Origin: Mycobacterium fragae
GTDB taxonomy: Bacteria > Actinomycetota > Actinomycetes > Mycobacteriales > Mycobacteriaceae
Assembly: GCF_002102185.1 (NCBI RefSeq)
Contig: NZ_LQOW01000006.1
Coordinates: forward strand, 186,001-250,000
Direction: 5' to 3'
Length of the DNA stretch: 64,000 bases
In this document: in pieces, positions 10,242 through 18,383 of the stretch
How the letters are laid out: each line of letters opens with the position of its first letter
Position numbering within the stretch: position 1 is the stretch's first letter
Notes under the pieces: model-generated
Databases searched by the model: none
Told to the model about the DNA's origin: nothing
Seen by the model: only the letters and a program-made list of their open reading frames with translations
Program-made: the position numbers and the translations under genes

Positions 10242-11776
10242 TGTCAATGTTCCGCCATCGCAGTCGAGCGCAGCTGCGAGCCACCACGTCGTTGTCGCTG
10301 CGGTGGCGGGTGATGTTGCTCGCGATGTCCATGGTGGGGATGGTGGTCGTCCTGATGGCGGTCGCGGTGTATGCGGTGATCTCCGCGGCGCTCTACAAGG
10401 ACATTGACACCCAGCTGCAGAGGAGGGCGCAGCTACTGATCACCAGCGGCTCGCTGACCGCCGATCCTGCGAAAGCCATTGAGGGAACGGCATATTCGGA
10501 CGTCAACGCGATGCTGGTGAATCCCGGCCGGTCGATCTACACCGCCAACCAAGAGGGCCAGACACTGCCCGTCGGACCTCCGGAGAAGGCGGTCATCCGC
10601 GGTGACTTGTTCATGTCGCGGCGCACGGCCGCCGATCAGCGGGTGCTGGCAGTCCACCTGCCCAACGGCAGTTCGCTGCTCATCTCCAAGAGCCTTGCGC
10701 CTACCGATGCGGTGATGATGAAACTGCGTTGGGTGCTGCTGATCGTCGGCGGGGTAGGCGTCGCCGTCGCCGCTGTTGCCGGCGGGATGGTCACCCAGGC
10801 CGGGCTACGACCGGTTGGCCGGCTGACCGAGGCGGCCGAAAGGGTCGCGCGCACCAACGATTTGCGGCCCATCCCCGTATTCGGCAGCGACGAATTGGCC
10901 CGGCTCACCGAGGCATTCAATCTAATGCTCAAAGCGCTGGCCGAATCTCGGGAACGCCAAGCGCGCCTGGTCATCGACGCCGGCCACGAACTGCGTACAC
11001 CGCTGACGTCGCTGCGCACCAACGTCGAACTGCTGATGGCATCGCAGGCCCCGGGTGCGCCGCAACTGCCCGAACAGGAGATGGCCGAGCTGCGTGCCGA
11101 CGTGATCGCGCAGATCGAGGAATTGTCCACGCTGGTAGGCGATTTGGTGGACCTCACCCGCGACGACGCCGGCGAGGTGGTCAACGAGCTGGTTGACATG
11201 TCCGAGGTCATCGACCGCAGCCTGGAGCGGGTGCGCCGACGCCGCAGTGACATCGAGTTCGACGTTCAGGTGATTCCCTGGCAGGTCTACGGCGACAGCG
11301 CTGGTCTGTCCCGCGCGGTGCTGAACCTGATGGACAACGCGGCCAAGTGGAGCCCGTCCGGCGGGCACGTCGGCATCAGGCTGACGCAGCTGAGCCCGTC
11401 GCACGCTGAGCTGGTGGTGTCCGATCAGGGGCCCGGCATCCCACCGCATGAGCGGGCACTGGTGTTCGAACGGTTCTTCAGGTCAGCCTCGGCGCGGGGG
11501 ATGTCGGGCTCCGGTCTGGGGCTGGCCATAGTCAAACAGGTGGTACTCAAACACGGTGGGGCGTTGCGCGTGGAAGACACCGTTCCCGGTGGCCAGCCCC
11601 CTGGGACGTCGATCTACGTGCTGCTGCCCGGGCGGCCCATGCCGGTTTCGGGCTTCCCCGTGCCCGGTGCGGAGGCACCAGAGCACCCGGATGTCACGGT
11701 TTCGGCGGATCACGGAAACTCTCCGGCTCCGGCGAACGTTATCTCAGAGGATTCTCAGACCACGCAGGCAAGGTAG
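10241..11776 (+). CDS. mprB: Sensor histidine kinase MprB
   Basis: A 511-residue membrane sensor kinase. Order: cytoplasmic N-terminus, membrane helix about 24-48, extracytoplasmic sensor to about 160, second helix about 162-183, HAMP linker, dimerisation helix with phospho-histidine H249 (DAGHELRTPLTSLR), then the ATPase domain with N box (LNLMDNAAKWSP), GPGIP and GSGLGLAIVKQVV. It phosphorylates MprA in response to envelope stress. The start shares one base with the mprA stop (TGATG). The 3' end of the gene contains the second direct-repeat box that serves pepD. Confidence 0.95.
   Translation: MSMFRHRSRAQLRATTSLSLRWRVMLLAMSMVGMVVVLMAVAVYAVISAALYKDIDTQLQRRAQLLITSGSLTADPAKAIEGTAYSDVNAMLVNPGRSIYTANQEGQTLPVGPPEKAVIRGDLFMSRRTAADQRVLAVHLPNGSSLLISKSLAPTDAVMMKLRWVLLIVGGVGVAVAAVAGGMVTQAGLRPVGRLTEAAERVARTNDLRPIPVFGSDELARLTEAFNLMLKALAESRERQARLVIDAGHELRTPLTSLRTNVELLMASQAPGAPQLPEQEMAELRADVIAQIEELSTLVGDLVDLTRDDAGEVVNELVDMSEVIDRSLERVRRRRSDIEFDVQVIPWQVYGDSAGLSRAVLNLMDNAAKWSPSGGHVGIRLTQLSPSHAELVVSDQGPGIPPHERALVFERFFRSASARGMSGSGLGLAIVKQVVLKHGGALRVEDTVPGGQPPGTSIYVLLPGRPMPVSGFPVPGAEAPEHPDVTVSADHGNSPAPANVISEDSQTTQAR
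11742..11758 (+). promoter_or_regulatory. Second MprA-box candidate, upstream of pepD
   Basis: TCTCAG hexamers at 11742-11747 and 11753-11758 are spaced by 11 bases, the same period as the pair before mprA. They lie inside the last codons of mprB, about 76 bases before the pepD ATG, a suitable place for activation of a pepD promoter within the mprB 3' end. Confidence 0.6.
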
Positions 11777-11833
11777 CTGAGCAGTTTACTGTTGAATCCG
11801 AACGAACCGTAATAGAAAGAGCAACCCAGCGAC

Positions 11834-13231
11834 ATGACGAATCACCCGAGGTATTCGCCACCGCCGCAGCAGCAGCCCGGATTCCGCCCAGCTTCCGATC
11901 AGCATGCGGCCCAAGGCTATTCGGGCCAGGGGCAGCAGCCGCAGCAGCCAACGTATGCTCAGCAGTACGACTGGCGCTATGCCCAGCAGCCGGCATACCG
12001 GCAGCCGTACGGCCCATTCGGTGGCGGTCAAGCCGGTCCTGGAGCCGGTCCGCCGCCCCCGCGCATGGGCGTCGAGCGAAAGCGTTCCCGCGCAGGCGCG
12101 TTGGCCGTCGGTGCGGTGGCGATCGCCGTAGTGTCGGCCGGCGTCGGCGGAGCAGCGGCGTCGGTGATCCAGCACAGCGAACAGTCCGCGAGCGGTGGCA
12201 ATGGCCCGTCGCTGGGCGGCGCGGCCCCCAGCGCACCGATCGCCAACGCGCCGGCAGGCACCGTCGAGCAGGTCGCCGCCAAGGTGGTGCCCAGTGTGGT
12301 CATGCTCGAGACCGATCTGGGCCGGCAATCCGAGGAAGGCTCGGGCATCGTCTTGTCGGCGGACGGGCTGATCCTGACCAACAACCACGTCGTCGCGGCT
12401 GCCGCCAAACCCGGCCGCGGTGGTCCTGCCGCTGAACCGCCTGACGAAGGCGGTGGCCTCGGCGGGCCGGTGAAGACCACGGTGACCTTCTCTGACGGGC
12501 GCACCGCAGGATTCAACGTGGTGGGCACCGATCCCACCACCGACATCGCGGTGGTCCGCGTTCAGGGCATTTCCGGGCTGACGCCGATCACCCTCGGCTC
12601 GTCGGCGAACCTGCGCGTTGGCCAGCCGGTCGTCGCGGTCGGGTCACCGCTGGGCCTGGAAGGCACCGTGACCACGGGCATCGTGAGCGCACTGAACCGC
12701 CCGGTTTCAACGACCGGGGAGACCGGAAACCAGAACACCGTGCTCGACGCTATTCAGACCGACGCCGCGATCAACCCCGGTAACTCCGGCGGCGCCCTGG
12801 TCAACATGAGCGGACAGTTGGTCGGCGTCAACTCGGCGATCGCCACTTTGGGCGGCGACTCGCCCGATGCGCAGAGCGGTTCGATCGGCCTCGGCTTCGC
12901 GATTCCGGTCGATCAGGCCAAGCGCATCGCCGACGAGTTGATCAGCACCGGCAAGGCATCGCATGCGTCACTGGGCGTACAGGTCACCAACGACAAGGGT
13001 TCGCCGGGCGCCAAGGTGGTCGAGGTGGTGCCCGACGGCGCCGCGGCCAGCGCCGGTTTGCCCAGCGGAGTCGTGGTCACCAAGGTCGACGACCGTCCGA
13101 TCAACAGTGCTGACGGTTTGGTCGCCGCCGTGCGATCCAAGGCGCCCGGCGACAAGGTGACGCTGACATATCTCGATCCTTCGGGTGCGAGTCGGACAGT
13201 GCAGGTCACCCTCGGCAAGGCCCAACAGTGA
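11834..13231 (+). CDS. pepD: HtrA-like serine protease PepD
   Basis: A 465-residue HtrA/DegP-type protease. It has a Gln/Pro-rich cytoplasmic N-terminus (1-80), one membrane anchor (about 87-110) and a trypsin-like domain with catalytic triad H185 (NNHVV), D237 (TTDIAVV) and S318 (NPGNSGGAL). One C-terminal PDZ domain follows (about 365-460). The catalytic part faces the periplasm-like space and handles misfolded envelope proteins. It lies downstream of mprAB with a candidate MprA box, and in M. tuberculosis PepD belongs to the same stress circuit. Its stop overlaps the start region of moaB2. Confidence 0.94.
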   Translation: MTNHPRYSPPPQQQPGFRPASDQHAAQGYSGQGQQPQQPTYAQQYDWRYAQQPAYRQPYGPFGGGQAGPGAGPPPPRMGVERKRSRAGALAVGAVAIAVVSAGVGGAAASVIQHSEQSASGGNGPSLGGAAPSAPIANAPAGTVEQVAAKVVPSVVMLETDLGRQSEEGSGIVLSADGLILTNNHVVAAAAKPGRGGPAAEPPDEGGGLGGPVKTTVTFSDGRTAGFNVVGTDPTTDIAVVRVQGISGLTPITLGSSANLRVGQPVVAVGSPLGLEGTVTTGIVSALNRPVSTTGETGNQNTVLDAIQTDAAINPGNSGGALVNMSGQLVGVNSAIATLGGDSPDAQSGSIGLGFAIPVDQAKRIADELISTGKASHASLGVQVTNDKGSPGAKVVEVVPDGAAASAGLPSGVVVTKVDDRPINSADGLVAAVRSKAPGDKVTLTYLDPSGASRTVQVTLGKAQQ

Positions 13232-13776
13232 TGAAAGTCGCCGCGCCGTCGTCGGACCACAGATATACGGTGGCAAGCATGGAAGAGGGCGCGGAGTTGG
13301 TAGTCGGCAGGGCACTCGTCGTCGTCGTCGACGACCGGACCGCGCACGGGGACGAGGACCACAGCGGGCCACTGGTCACGGAACTGCTCGCCGAAGCGGG
13401 GTTCGTTGTCGACGGGGTGGTGGCCGTCGCCGCCGACGAGGTGGAGATTCGCAACGCGCTGAACACCGCCGTGATCGGCGGGGTGGACCTGGTGGTGTCG
13501 GTCGGCGGGACGGGCGTCACGCCCCGCGACGTCACCCCGGAGGCCACTCGTGAGATTCTCGATCGCGAAATCCTCGGGATCGCCGAAGCCGTCCGGGCCT
13601 CGGGTTTGTCCGCCGGCATCACCGACGCCGCATTGTCGCGCGGTCTGGCGGGGATCTCGGGGAGCACCCTGGTGGTCAACCTCGCCGGATCGCGCTACGC
13701 CGTGCGCGACGGCATGGCGACACTGAATCCGCTGGCGGCCCAGATAATCGGTCAGCTCTCGAGCCTGGAGATTTGA
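13231..13776 (+). CDS. moaB2: MoaB/MogA-family molybdopterin protein MoaB2
   Basis: A protein of about 181 residues of the MoaB/MogA fold, which adenylylates molybdopterin during molybdenum cofactor synthesis. Visible motifs are VVVVDDRTAHGDEDHSGP at the start of the fold and VSVGGTGVTPRDVTPEA, the substrate-binding loop. The start is uncertain: GTG 13228 or ATG 13231 overlap the pepD stop, while ATG 13279 (MEEGAELVVGRALVV) fits the core domain. Its coupling to a protease gene is conserved in M. tuberculosis (Rv0983-Rv0984). Confidence 0.88.
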   Translation: MKVAAPSSDHRYTVASMEEGAELVVGRALVVVVDDRTAHGDEDHSGPLVTELLAEAGFVVDGVVAVAADEVEIRNALNTAVIGGVDLVVSVGGTGVTPRDVTPEATREILDREILGIAEAVRASGLSAGITDAALSRGLAGISGSTLVVNLAGSRYAVRDGMATLNPLAAQIIGQLSSLEI

Positions 13777-13870
13777 CGCAAAGCCATCCGATCGCGGAAC
13801 CAGGGACATAACGTTTTTGCGGGCGGTTTCGCCTCGCCCTGGTAATTCCTGCGACGGGAAGGTGGCTCGC

Positions 13871-14293
13871 GTGTTCAAAGGGTTTAGGGATTTCGTGATG
13901 CGCGGTGACGTGATCACCGTGGCCGTTGGCCTGGTTGTCGCTTTGGCATTCTCGAATCTGGTCAAAGCCTTCACCGACTCGATCATCAATCCGCTGGTGG
14001 CGGCGGCACAGCCCAATAGCAAACTCGGAATGGCATGGCAGCTTGGCGATGCGGGCAGCAAGACGGTCCTCGACCTCGGATCGTTCATCTCCGCGGTCAT
14101 CTATTTCGTCGTGTTCATGTCGGTGGTCTACTTCGCGATCGTGGTGCCCTACCGGCACATCCAGAAACGCCGCGGGGTCACCGTTTTCGGGGAGGAGCCG
14201 GCGACCAAGGCATGCTCGCAGTGCATGTCCGACATCCCCGAGGCCGCGAGCAAGTGCAAGTACTGCGCCAGCGAGCAGCCGGCGGCCGCCTGA
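13871..14293 (+). CDS. mscL: MscL-type mechanosensitive channel with C-terminal zinc ribbon
   Basis: A 140-residue protein. The first 100 residues are MscL-like: amphipathic VFKGFRDFVMRGDVITVAVG, first membrane helix to about 40, loop with FTDSIINPLV, second membrane helix about 72-95 ending VVPYRHIQKRR. The tail holds two cysteine pairs (CSQC and CKYC, 11 residues apart), a zinc-ribbon pattern absent from the classical channel. The GTG at 13871 has GGGAAGG eight bases upstream. In M. tuberculosis the mscL at this locus is on the opposite strand and, as I recall, lacks the ribbon, so this may be a different paralogue. It should open under membrane tension. Confidence 0.82.
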   Translation: MFKGFRDFVMRGDVITVAVGLVVALAFSNLVKAFTDSIINPLVAAAQPNSKLGMAWQLGDAGSKTVLDLGSFISAVIYFVVFMSVVYFAIVVPYRHIQKRRGVTVFGEEPATKACSQCMSDIPEAASKCKYCASEQPAAA

Positions 14294-14322
14294 CGCAGCG
14301 GCCTAGGCCTATGGCTGTGCGC

Positions 14323-14985
14323 TCAATGCAGGGTGAGAGTGACGGTCTGAACCAGTGTGGCTCCGGCCAACGCGTTCGCGGCGGCGGCGGGTAGCGCCAC
14401 CAGCACCACCCGATCATTGCTCGCCGTCTGGGTCTTTTGCTTGGCGGAGACCAAGACAACGACGGCGTCGGTGGCGACGACCCTGGGCCGCGACGCGCTG
14501 TCGGCTTCCGACGCGGCGACAACGTCGACGACGTCGCCGGGGCGCACCAGGTCGGTGAGCGCATTGTCTGCCGGGTGCAACGGCACGATCCGCGCGTCGG
14601 GGCCGGCGGTCGAATCGGCCAGCCGCGGGCCCAGCAGCCGGACGTCGGTCAGCACTTCACCGCGCCGGGCGGGGCCGGCCAACGTCGATCCGACCACGAC
14701 ACCGATGTCGGCCTGCGACCCCTCGGGAATGGTTGTCGCCGAACGCTTGTCGAGCCGAACATCCTCGGGGGTCAACGCGGCGCCCGGGGTGAGATCGCGA
14801 GCTGCGACCACGACGTCGACACGATCACCGTCTGAATCGGGACGCAATGCCGCAACACCTGCCAACACGACGAGACCGGCGGCGGCGATTCGGCGGGCCA
14901 GCACCGTTCGCGACCAGTCCGGGCGCAACCACTGCGAGATCCGGCTTGCCAGCGACGGATTCAGTGATTTCGGGGATCCCTGCAT
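14323..14985 (-). CDS. SAF-domain protein (CpaB/RcpC-like), Rv0990c-like
   Basis: A 220-residue protein with one N-terminal membrane helix (about 30-48, RIAAAGLVVLAGVAAL). A SAF domain follows (VVVAARDLTPGAALTPEDVR) and then a beta-rich domain with LVRPGDVVDVVA. This is the layout of CpaB/RcpC pilus-assembly proteins, but no other pilus genes are nearby, so the cellular role is unknown. It is convergent with mscL and lies just downstream of the FmdB-type gene. Position and length match M. tuberculosis Rv0990c. Confidence 0.8.
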   Translation of the reverse strand: MQGSPKSLNPSLASRISQWLRPDWSRTVLARRIAAAGLVVLAGVAALRPDSDGDRVDVVVAARDLTPGAALTPEDVRLDKRSATTIPEGSQADIGVVVGSTLAGPARRGEVLTDVRLLGPRLADSTAGPDARIVPLHPADNALTDLVRPGDVVDVVAASEADSASRPRVVATDAVVVLVSAKQKTQTASNDRVVLVALPAAAANALAGATLVQTVTLTLH

Positions 14986-15050
14986 GCCGCAACGTTAGCG
15001 ATGGCTGGACGCGGGGCGCGGCGGTCGCGACGCCGCTTGTGGATAACCGA

Positions 15051-15359
15051 CTAGCTGGACGCGGCCGCGGCAGGCGTGGCGGCGGACTTTTCCGATGAGC
15101 CGGACTTGTCAGCCGAACTCGAGCCGTTCGAGCCTGAAGTCGAATCGGTCTTGGCGGAGCCGTTGGTCGAGCTCTTCGCCGGCTCGCGGCTGTCGGTGCG
15201 GTAGAAACCGCTGCCCTTGAACACCACGCCGACGGAGTTGAACAGTTTGCGCAGCCGACCGGAGCACTGCTGACACGTGGTCAGGGCGTCATCGGTGAAG
15301 GCCTGAACCACGTCGAAGCGGTTGCCGCACTCGGTGCACGCGTAGCTGTAAGTCGGCAC
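15051..15359 (-). CDS. ruc: FmdB-type zinc-ribbon protein, likely redox-regulated chaperone (Ruc)
   Basis: A 102-residue protein. The N-terminal 45 residues are an FmdB zinc ribbon (MPTYSYACTECGNRFDVVQ, then CQQCSGRLRKLF) with cysteines in two CxxC pairs. The C-terminal half is disordered and rich in Ser, Lys, Ala and Gly. The M. tuberculosis homologue Rv0991c has been described as a heat-shock-induced, oxidation-activated chaperone named Ruc that works with the DnaK system. A CIRCE-like element directly upstream supports heat-shock control here. The symbol is by homology. Confidence 0.85.
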   Translation of the reverse strand: MPTYSYACTECGNRFDVVQAFTDDALTTCQQCSGRLRKLFNSVGVVFKGSGFYRTDSREPAKSSTNGSAKTDSTSGSNGSSSADKSGSSEKSAATPAAAASS

Positions 15360-15385
15360 AGAAACCTCCGTGATGGTCTAAACAG

Positions 15386-15412
15386 TTAGCACTCTACCGT
15401 GTCAAGTGCTAG
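15386..15412. promoter_or_regulatory. CIRCE element (HrcA operator)
   Basis: TTAGCACTC, nine bases, then AAGTGCTAG. The left arm is identical to the CIRCE consensus TTAGCACTC-N9-GAGTGCTAA, and the right arm differs at its first and last base. It lies 27 bases upstream of the FmdB-type chaperone gene, between it and the formyl-tetrahydrofolate ligase gene. HrcA bound here would repress the chaperone gene in the absence of heat shock. Confidence 0.88.
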
Positions 15413-15417
15413 AACCG

Positions 15418-16038
15418 CTATGTGGCGCGGGTCATTCCCAGGTCGACCAGGCCGAGCCCGGGGGTCAGCGCGTGCGTCATCCGCACGTCGTGCGGCTCGC
15501 AGGGCAACTCGTCGAGGAGTTCGTCGTCGCGGATCACCGCGATCAGTTGCGCGCGCGGATCGCAATGCACCAGCGAGCGGTCGTAGAAGCCGCGACCGCG
15601 GCCCAAGCGCACCCCGGCCCGGTCGACGGCCAGCGCGGGGACAAGCACTACACGGGCCTCGGCCAGCGCGGTGGCCGGCAGCCAGGGCTCAACGGGTTCG
15701 AGCAGCCCGAACCGCGCAGCCACCAGCTGCCCGGGCCGGTACTCACCCCACTGCAGCGCCAGGGGGGTGCCGTCGGCGGTGGTACGCGCGACCGGCAGCA
15801 GCACCCGCGCAGCCCGTCGCAGCAATACATCGAGCATGTCGATCGATCCGGGTTCGGCGCCCACCGGCGCGTAGGCGCACACCGTCCCCGCTGTGCCCAT
15901 CAGGGCTTCGAGGTGGCGGTTGAACGACCGCGCTTCGTCGTCCCTGACGTCGTCGGCGACCGAACGCCGGGCCGCCAGCAGCTGTTCGCGTAGTGCGGCC
16001 TTGCCGGCGGTCGCCATACCGTCAACGATGACAGCCAC
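15418..16038 (-). CDS. 5-formyltetrahydrofolate cyclo-ligase
   Basis: A protein of up to 206 residues of the 5-FTHF cyclo-ligase family, which converts 5-formyl-THF to 5,10-methenyl-THF using ATP. It has an N-terminal basic helix (KAALREQLLAARR) and the family motif VPALAVDRAGVRLGRGRGFYDR split around residue 150-170 (the glycine-rich folate/ATP site). The start may be the ATG at 16017 (MATAGKAAL) rather than the codon at 16038. It corresponds to Rv0992c and is divergent from galU. Confidence 0.88.
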   Translation of the reverse strand: MAVIVDGMATAGKAALREQLLAARRSVADDVRDDEARSFNRHLEALMGTAGTVCAYAPVGAEPGSIDMLDVLLRRAARVLLPVARTTADGTPLALQWGEYRPGQLVAARFGLLEPVEPWLPATALAEARVVLVPALAVDRAGVRLGRGRGFYDRSLVHCDPRAQLIAVIRDDELLDELPCEPHDVRMTHALTPGLGLVDLGMTRAT

Positions 16039-16092
16039 GCCGGTAGCCCCGCCATACCGGCTGCGCAGATCGCTGCGATTATGGTGTGCACA

Positions 16093-17001
16093 ATGCCTCG
16101 CTCACAGGGTCCGGTTCCGCGCACGGCGATCGTGCCTGCAGCCGGTTTGGGTACGCGGTTTTTACCCGCGACGAAAACCGTGCCCAAGGAGCTGCTGCCG
16201 GTCGTCGACACGCCCGGCATCGAGCTGGTTGCCGCCGAGGCCAGCGAGGCCGGCGCCGAGCGCCTGGTGATCATCACCTCCGAGGGCAAGGACGGCGTCG
16301 TCGCGCATTTCGTCGAAGACCTGGTGCTCGAAGGCACGCTGGAGGCGCGGGGCAAGAAGGCCATGCTGGCGAAGGTGCGCCGCGCACCGGGCCTGATCAA
16401 GGTCGAGTCCGTGGTGCAAGCCGAGCCGCTCGGCCTGGGACACGCCATCAGCTGCGTGGAGTCGACACTATCGGCGGATGAAGATGCTGTCGCCGTCCTT
16501 CTCCCCGACGACCTGGTGCTGCCGACCGGCGTGTTGGAGACGATGTCGAAGGTGCGTGCCGAGTACGGCGGAACGGTGTTGTGCGCCATCGAGGTCGCGC
16601 CCGAAGAGATAAGTGCCTACGGGGTTTTCGACGTCGAGCGGGTTCCGGGCGCCAACGAGGACGTGCTGAAGGTCAACGGCATGGTGGAAAAGCCGAAGCC
16701 GCACGACGCTCCGTCGATGCTTGCCGCGGCCGGCCGCTATGTCCTCGACCGCGCGATCTTCGACGCGCTGCGCCGCATCGACCGGGGTGCCGGCGGCGAA
16801 GTGCAACTCACCGATGCGATCGCGCTGCTGATCGCCGAGGGACACCCGGTGCACGTGGTCGTACACCGCGGCTCCCGACACGACCTGGGAAATCCCGGCG
16901 GCTACCTCAAGGCTGCGGTTGACTTTGCATTGGACCGTGACGACTACGGCCCGGATTTACGGCGATGGCTGGTCGCGCGATTGGGTTTGGCCGAGGAGTA
17001 A
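16093..17001 (+). CDS. galU: UTP-glucose-1-phosphate uridylyltransferase GalU
   Basis: A protein of about 302 residues making UDP-glucose for polysaccharide and glycolipid synthesis. The nucleotide-binding signature IVPAAGLGTRFLPATKTVPK sits at the N-terminus, followed by KELLPVVDTPGIE, VLLPDDLVL and the sugar-binding MVEKPKP. The ATG at 16093 starts just before the conserved fold; an ATG at 16081 adds four residues. It is followed 42 bases later by the gephyrin-like gene on the same strand, as in M. tuberculosis Rv0993-Rv0994. Confidence 0.95.
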   Translation: MPRSQGPVPRTAIVPAAGLGTRFLPATKTVPKELLPVVDTPGIELVAAEASEAGAERLVIITSEGKDGVVAHFVEDLVLEGTLEARGKKAMLAKVRRAPGLIKVESVVQAEPLGLGHAISCVESTLSADEDAVAVLLPDDLVLPTGVLETMSKVRAEYGGTVLCAIEVAPEEISAYGVFDVERVPGANEDVLKVNGMVEKPKPHDAPSMLAAAGRYVLDRAIFDALRRIDRGAGGEVQLTDAIALLIAEGHPVHVVVHRGSRHDLGNPGGYLKAAVDFALDRDDYGPDLRRWLVARLGLAEE

Positions 17002-17043
17002 GCCCAGTCGTGCCGATACGGCTTGACCGCAGAAAGGCGCGCT

Positions 17044-18375
17044 GTGCGTTCGGTTGAGGAGCAACAAGCGCGGGTGTCGGCCGCCGCGGTGGCGCCGAGA
17101 CCGGTACGCGTCGCAATCGCCGAGGCGCAGGGCCTGATGTGCGCCGAAGAGGTGGTGACCGAGCGACCGCTGCCCGGTTTCGACCAGGCCGCGATCGACG
17201 GCTATGCGGTGCGCAGCGTCGACGTGCTTGGTGTGGGTGAGCCGGGCTCGTCCCATGATCACGGCGATGGCGCTGCCGACGACGACGCGCGTGCCCTGGG
17301 CGCAGTGCCCGGTGAGGCCGGCGAAACGGCATCGGGACCTGGGGTCGTGACGCTGCCGGTGATGGGGACCATCGAAGCCGGCGCGCGCACGCCGAGCCGG
17401 TTGCAGCCCGGGCAGGCGGCGCGGGTGATGACTGGCGCCCCGTTGCCGACGCTGGCCGATGCCGTCTTGCCGTTGCGCTGGACCGACGGCGGGCAGTCGC
17501 GGGTGCGGGTGCTGCGCGGTGTGCGCTCGGGAGCCTATGTGCGCCGTACCGGCGACGATGTGCAGCCCGGTGATGTGGCGGTGCGCGCGGGGACGATCAT
17601 CGGCGCCGCGCAAGTCGGGCTGCTGGCCGCGGTGGGGCGCGACCGCGTGCTGGTTCACCCGCGCCCGCGGCTGTCGGTGCTGGCGGTCGGCGGTGAACTT
17701 GTCGATGTCTCACGGACGCCCGGCAACGGCCAGGTCTACGACGTCAACTCGTACGCGTTGGCGGCCGCCGCGCGCGACGCCGGCGCGGAGGTGAACCGGG
17801 TCGGCATCGTCGGCAACGATCCGCAACAGCTTGGCGAGGTCGTCGAGGGGCAGATCAATCGCGCAGAGATCGTGGTCATCGCGGGCGCTGTCGGCGGCGC
17901 CGCGGCCGAGGCCGTGCGCTCGGTGCTGGGCCAGCTCGGCGAGATGGAAGTCACCCGGGTGGCAATGCATCCCGGCTCCGTTCAGGGCTTCGGTCAGCTG
18001 GGCCGTGAGGGCGTGCCGACCTTCCTGTTGCCCGCGAATCCGGTCAGCGCACTGGTGGTCTTCGAGGTGATGGTCCGGCCGCTGATCCGGCTGTCGCTGG
18101 GCAAACGGCAGCCGATGCGCCGGGTGGTGCAGGCCCGGACGCTGTCGCCGATCACCTCGGTGCCGGGCCGAAAGGGCTATCTGCGGGGACAGCTGATGCG
18201 TGACCAGGACACCGGCGAATACCTGGTGCAGGCCCTGGGCGGCGCCGCCGGCGCGTCCTCGCACCTACTGGCGACGTTGGCCGAGGCAAACTGTCTGGTC
18301 ATGGTTCCCCGCGAAGCCGAGCAGATCCGCACCGGCGAGATCGTCGACGTCGCTTTCCTGGCTCAGCGTGGCTGA
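17044..18375 (+). CDS. glp: Gephyrin-like MoeA homologue (MoeA1/Glp), probably a cell-division protein
   Basis: A 443-residue protein with all MoeA domains: N-terminal MoeA domain with FDQAAIDGYAVRS, the MoaB-like domain near residues 200-340, and the C-terminal domain IV. Key cofactor loops are altered. The usual TSGGVSxG reads IAGAVGGAA and the usual LPGNPVS reads LPANPVSA. In Corynebacterium a MoeA homologue (Glp) is known to bind FtsZ and a membrane receptor, GlpR; the glpR-type gene lies two genes downstream here. A divisome role is therefore more likely than molybdenum insertion (inference). GTG 17044 is chosen for the AGAAAGG ribosome site. M. tuberculosis annotation calls this gene moeA1. 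Confidence 0.82.
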   Translation: MRSVEEQQARVSAAAVAPRPVRVAIAEAQGLMCAEEVVTERPLPGFDQAAIDGYAVRSVDVLGVGEPGSSHDHGDGAADDDARALGAVPGEAGETASGPGVVTLPVMGTIEAGARTPSRLQPGQAARVMTGAPLPTLADAVLPLRWTDGGQSRVRVLRGVRSGAYVRRTGDDVQPGDVAVRAGTIIGAAQVGLLAAVGRDRVLVHPRPRLSVLAVGGELVDVSRTPGNGQVYDVNSYALAAAARDAGAEVNRVGIVGNDPQQLGEVVEGQINRAEIVVIAGAVGGAAAEAVRSVLGQLGEMEVTRVAMHPGSVQGFGQLGREGVPTFLLPANPVSALVVFEVMVRPLIRLSLGKRQPMRRVVQARTLSPITSVPGRKGYLRGQLMRDQDTGEYLVQALGGAAGASSHLLATLAEANCLVMVPREAEQIRTGEIVDVAFLAQRG

Positions 18376-18383
18376 GCGGCACG

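Noticed and set aside
14293..14322. GGCCTAGGCC palindrome between mscL and the SAF-domain gene as a terminator
   Set aside because: The stem is short and there is no U run on either side, so I cannot support a terminator.
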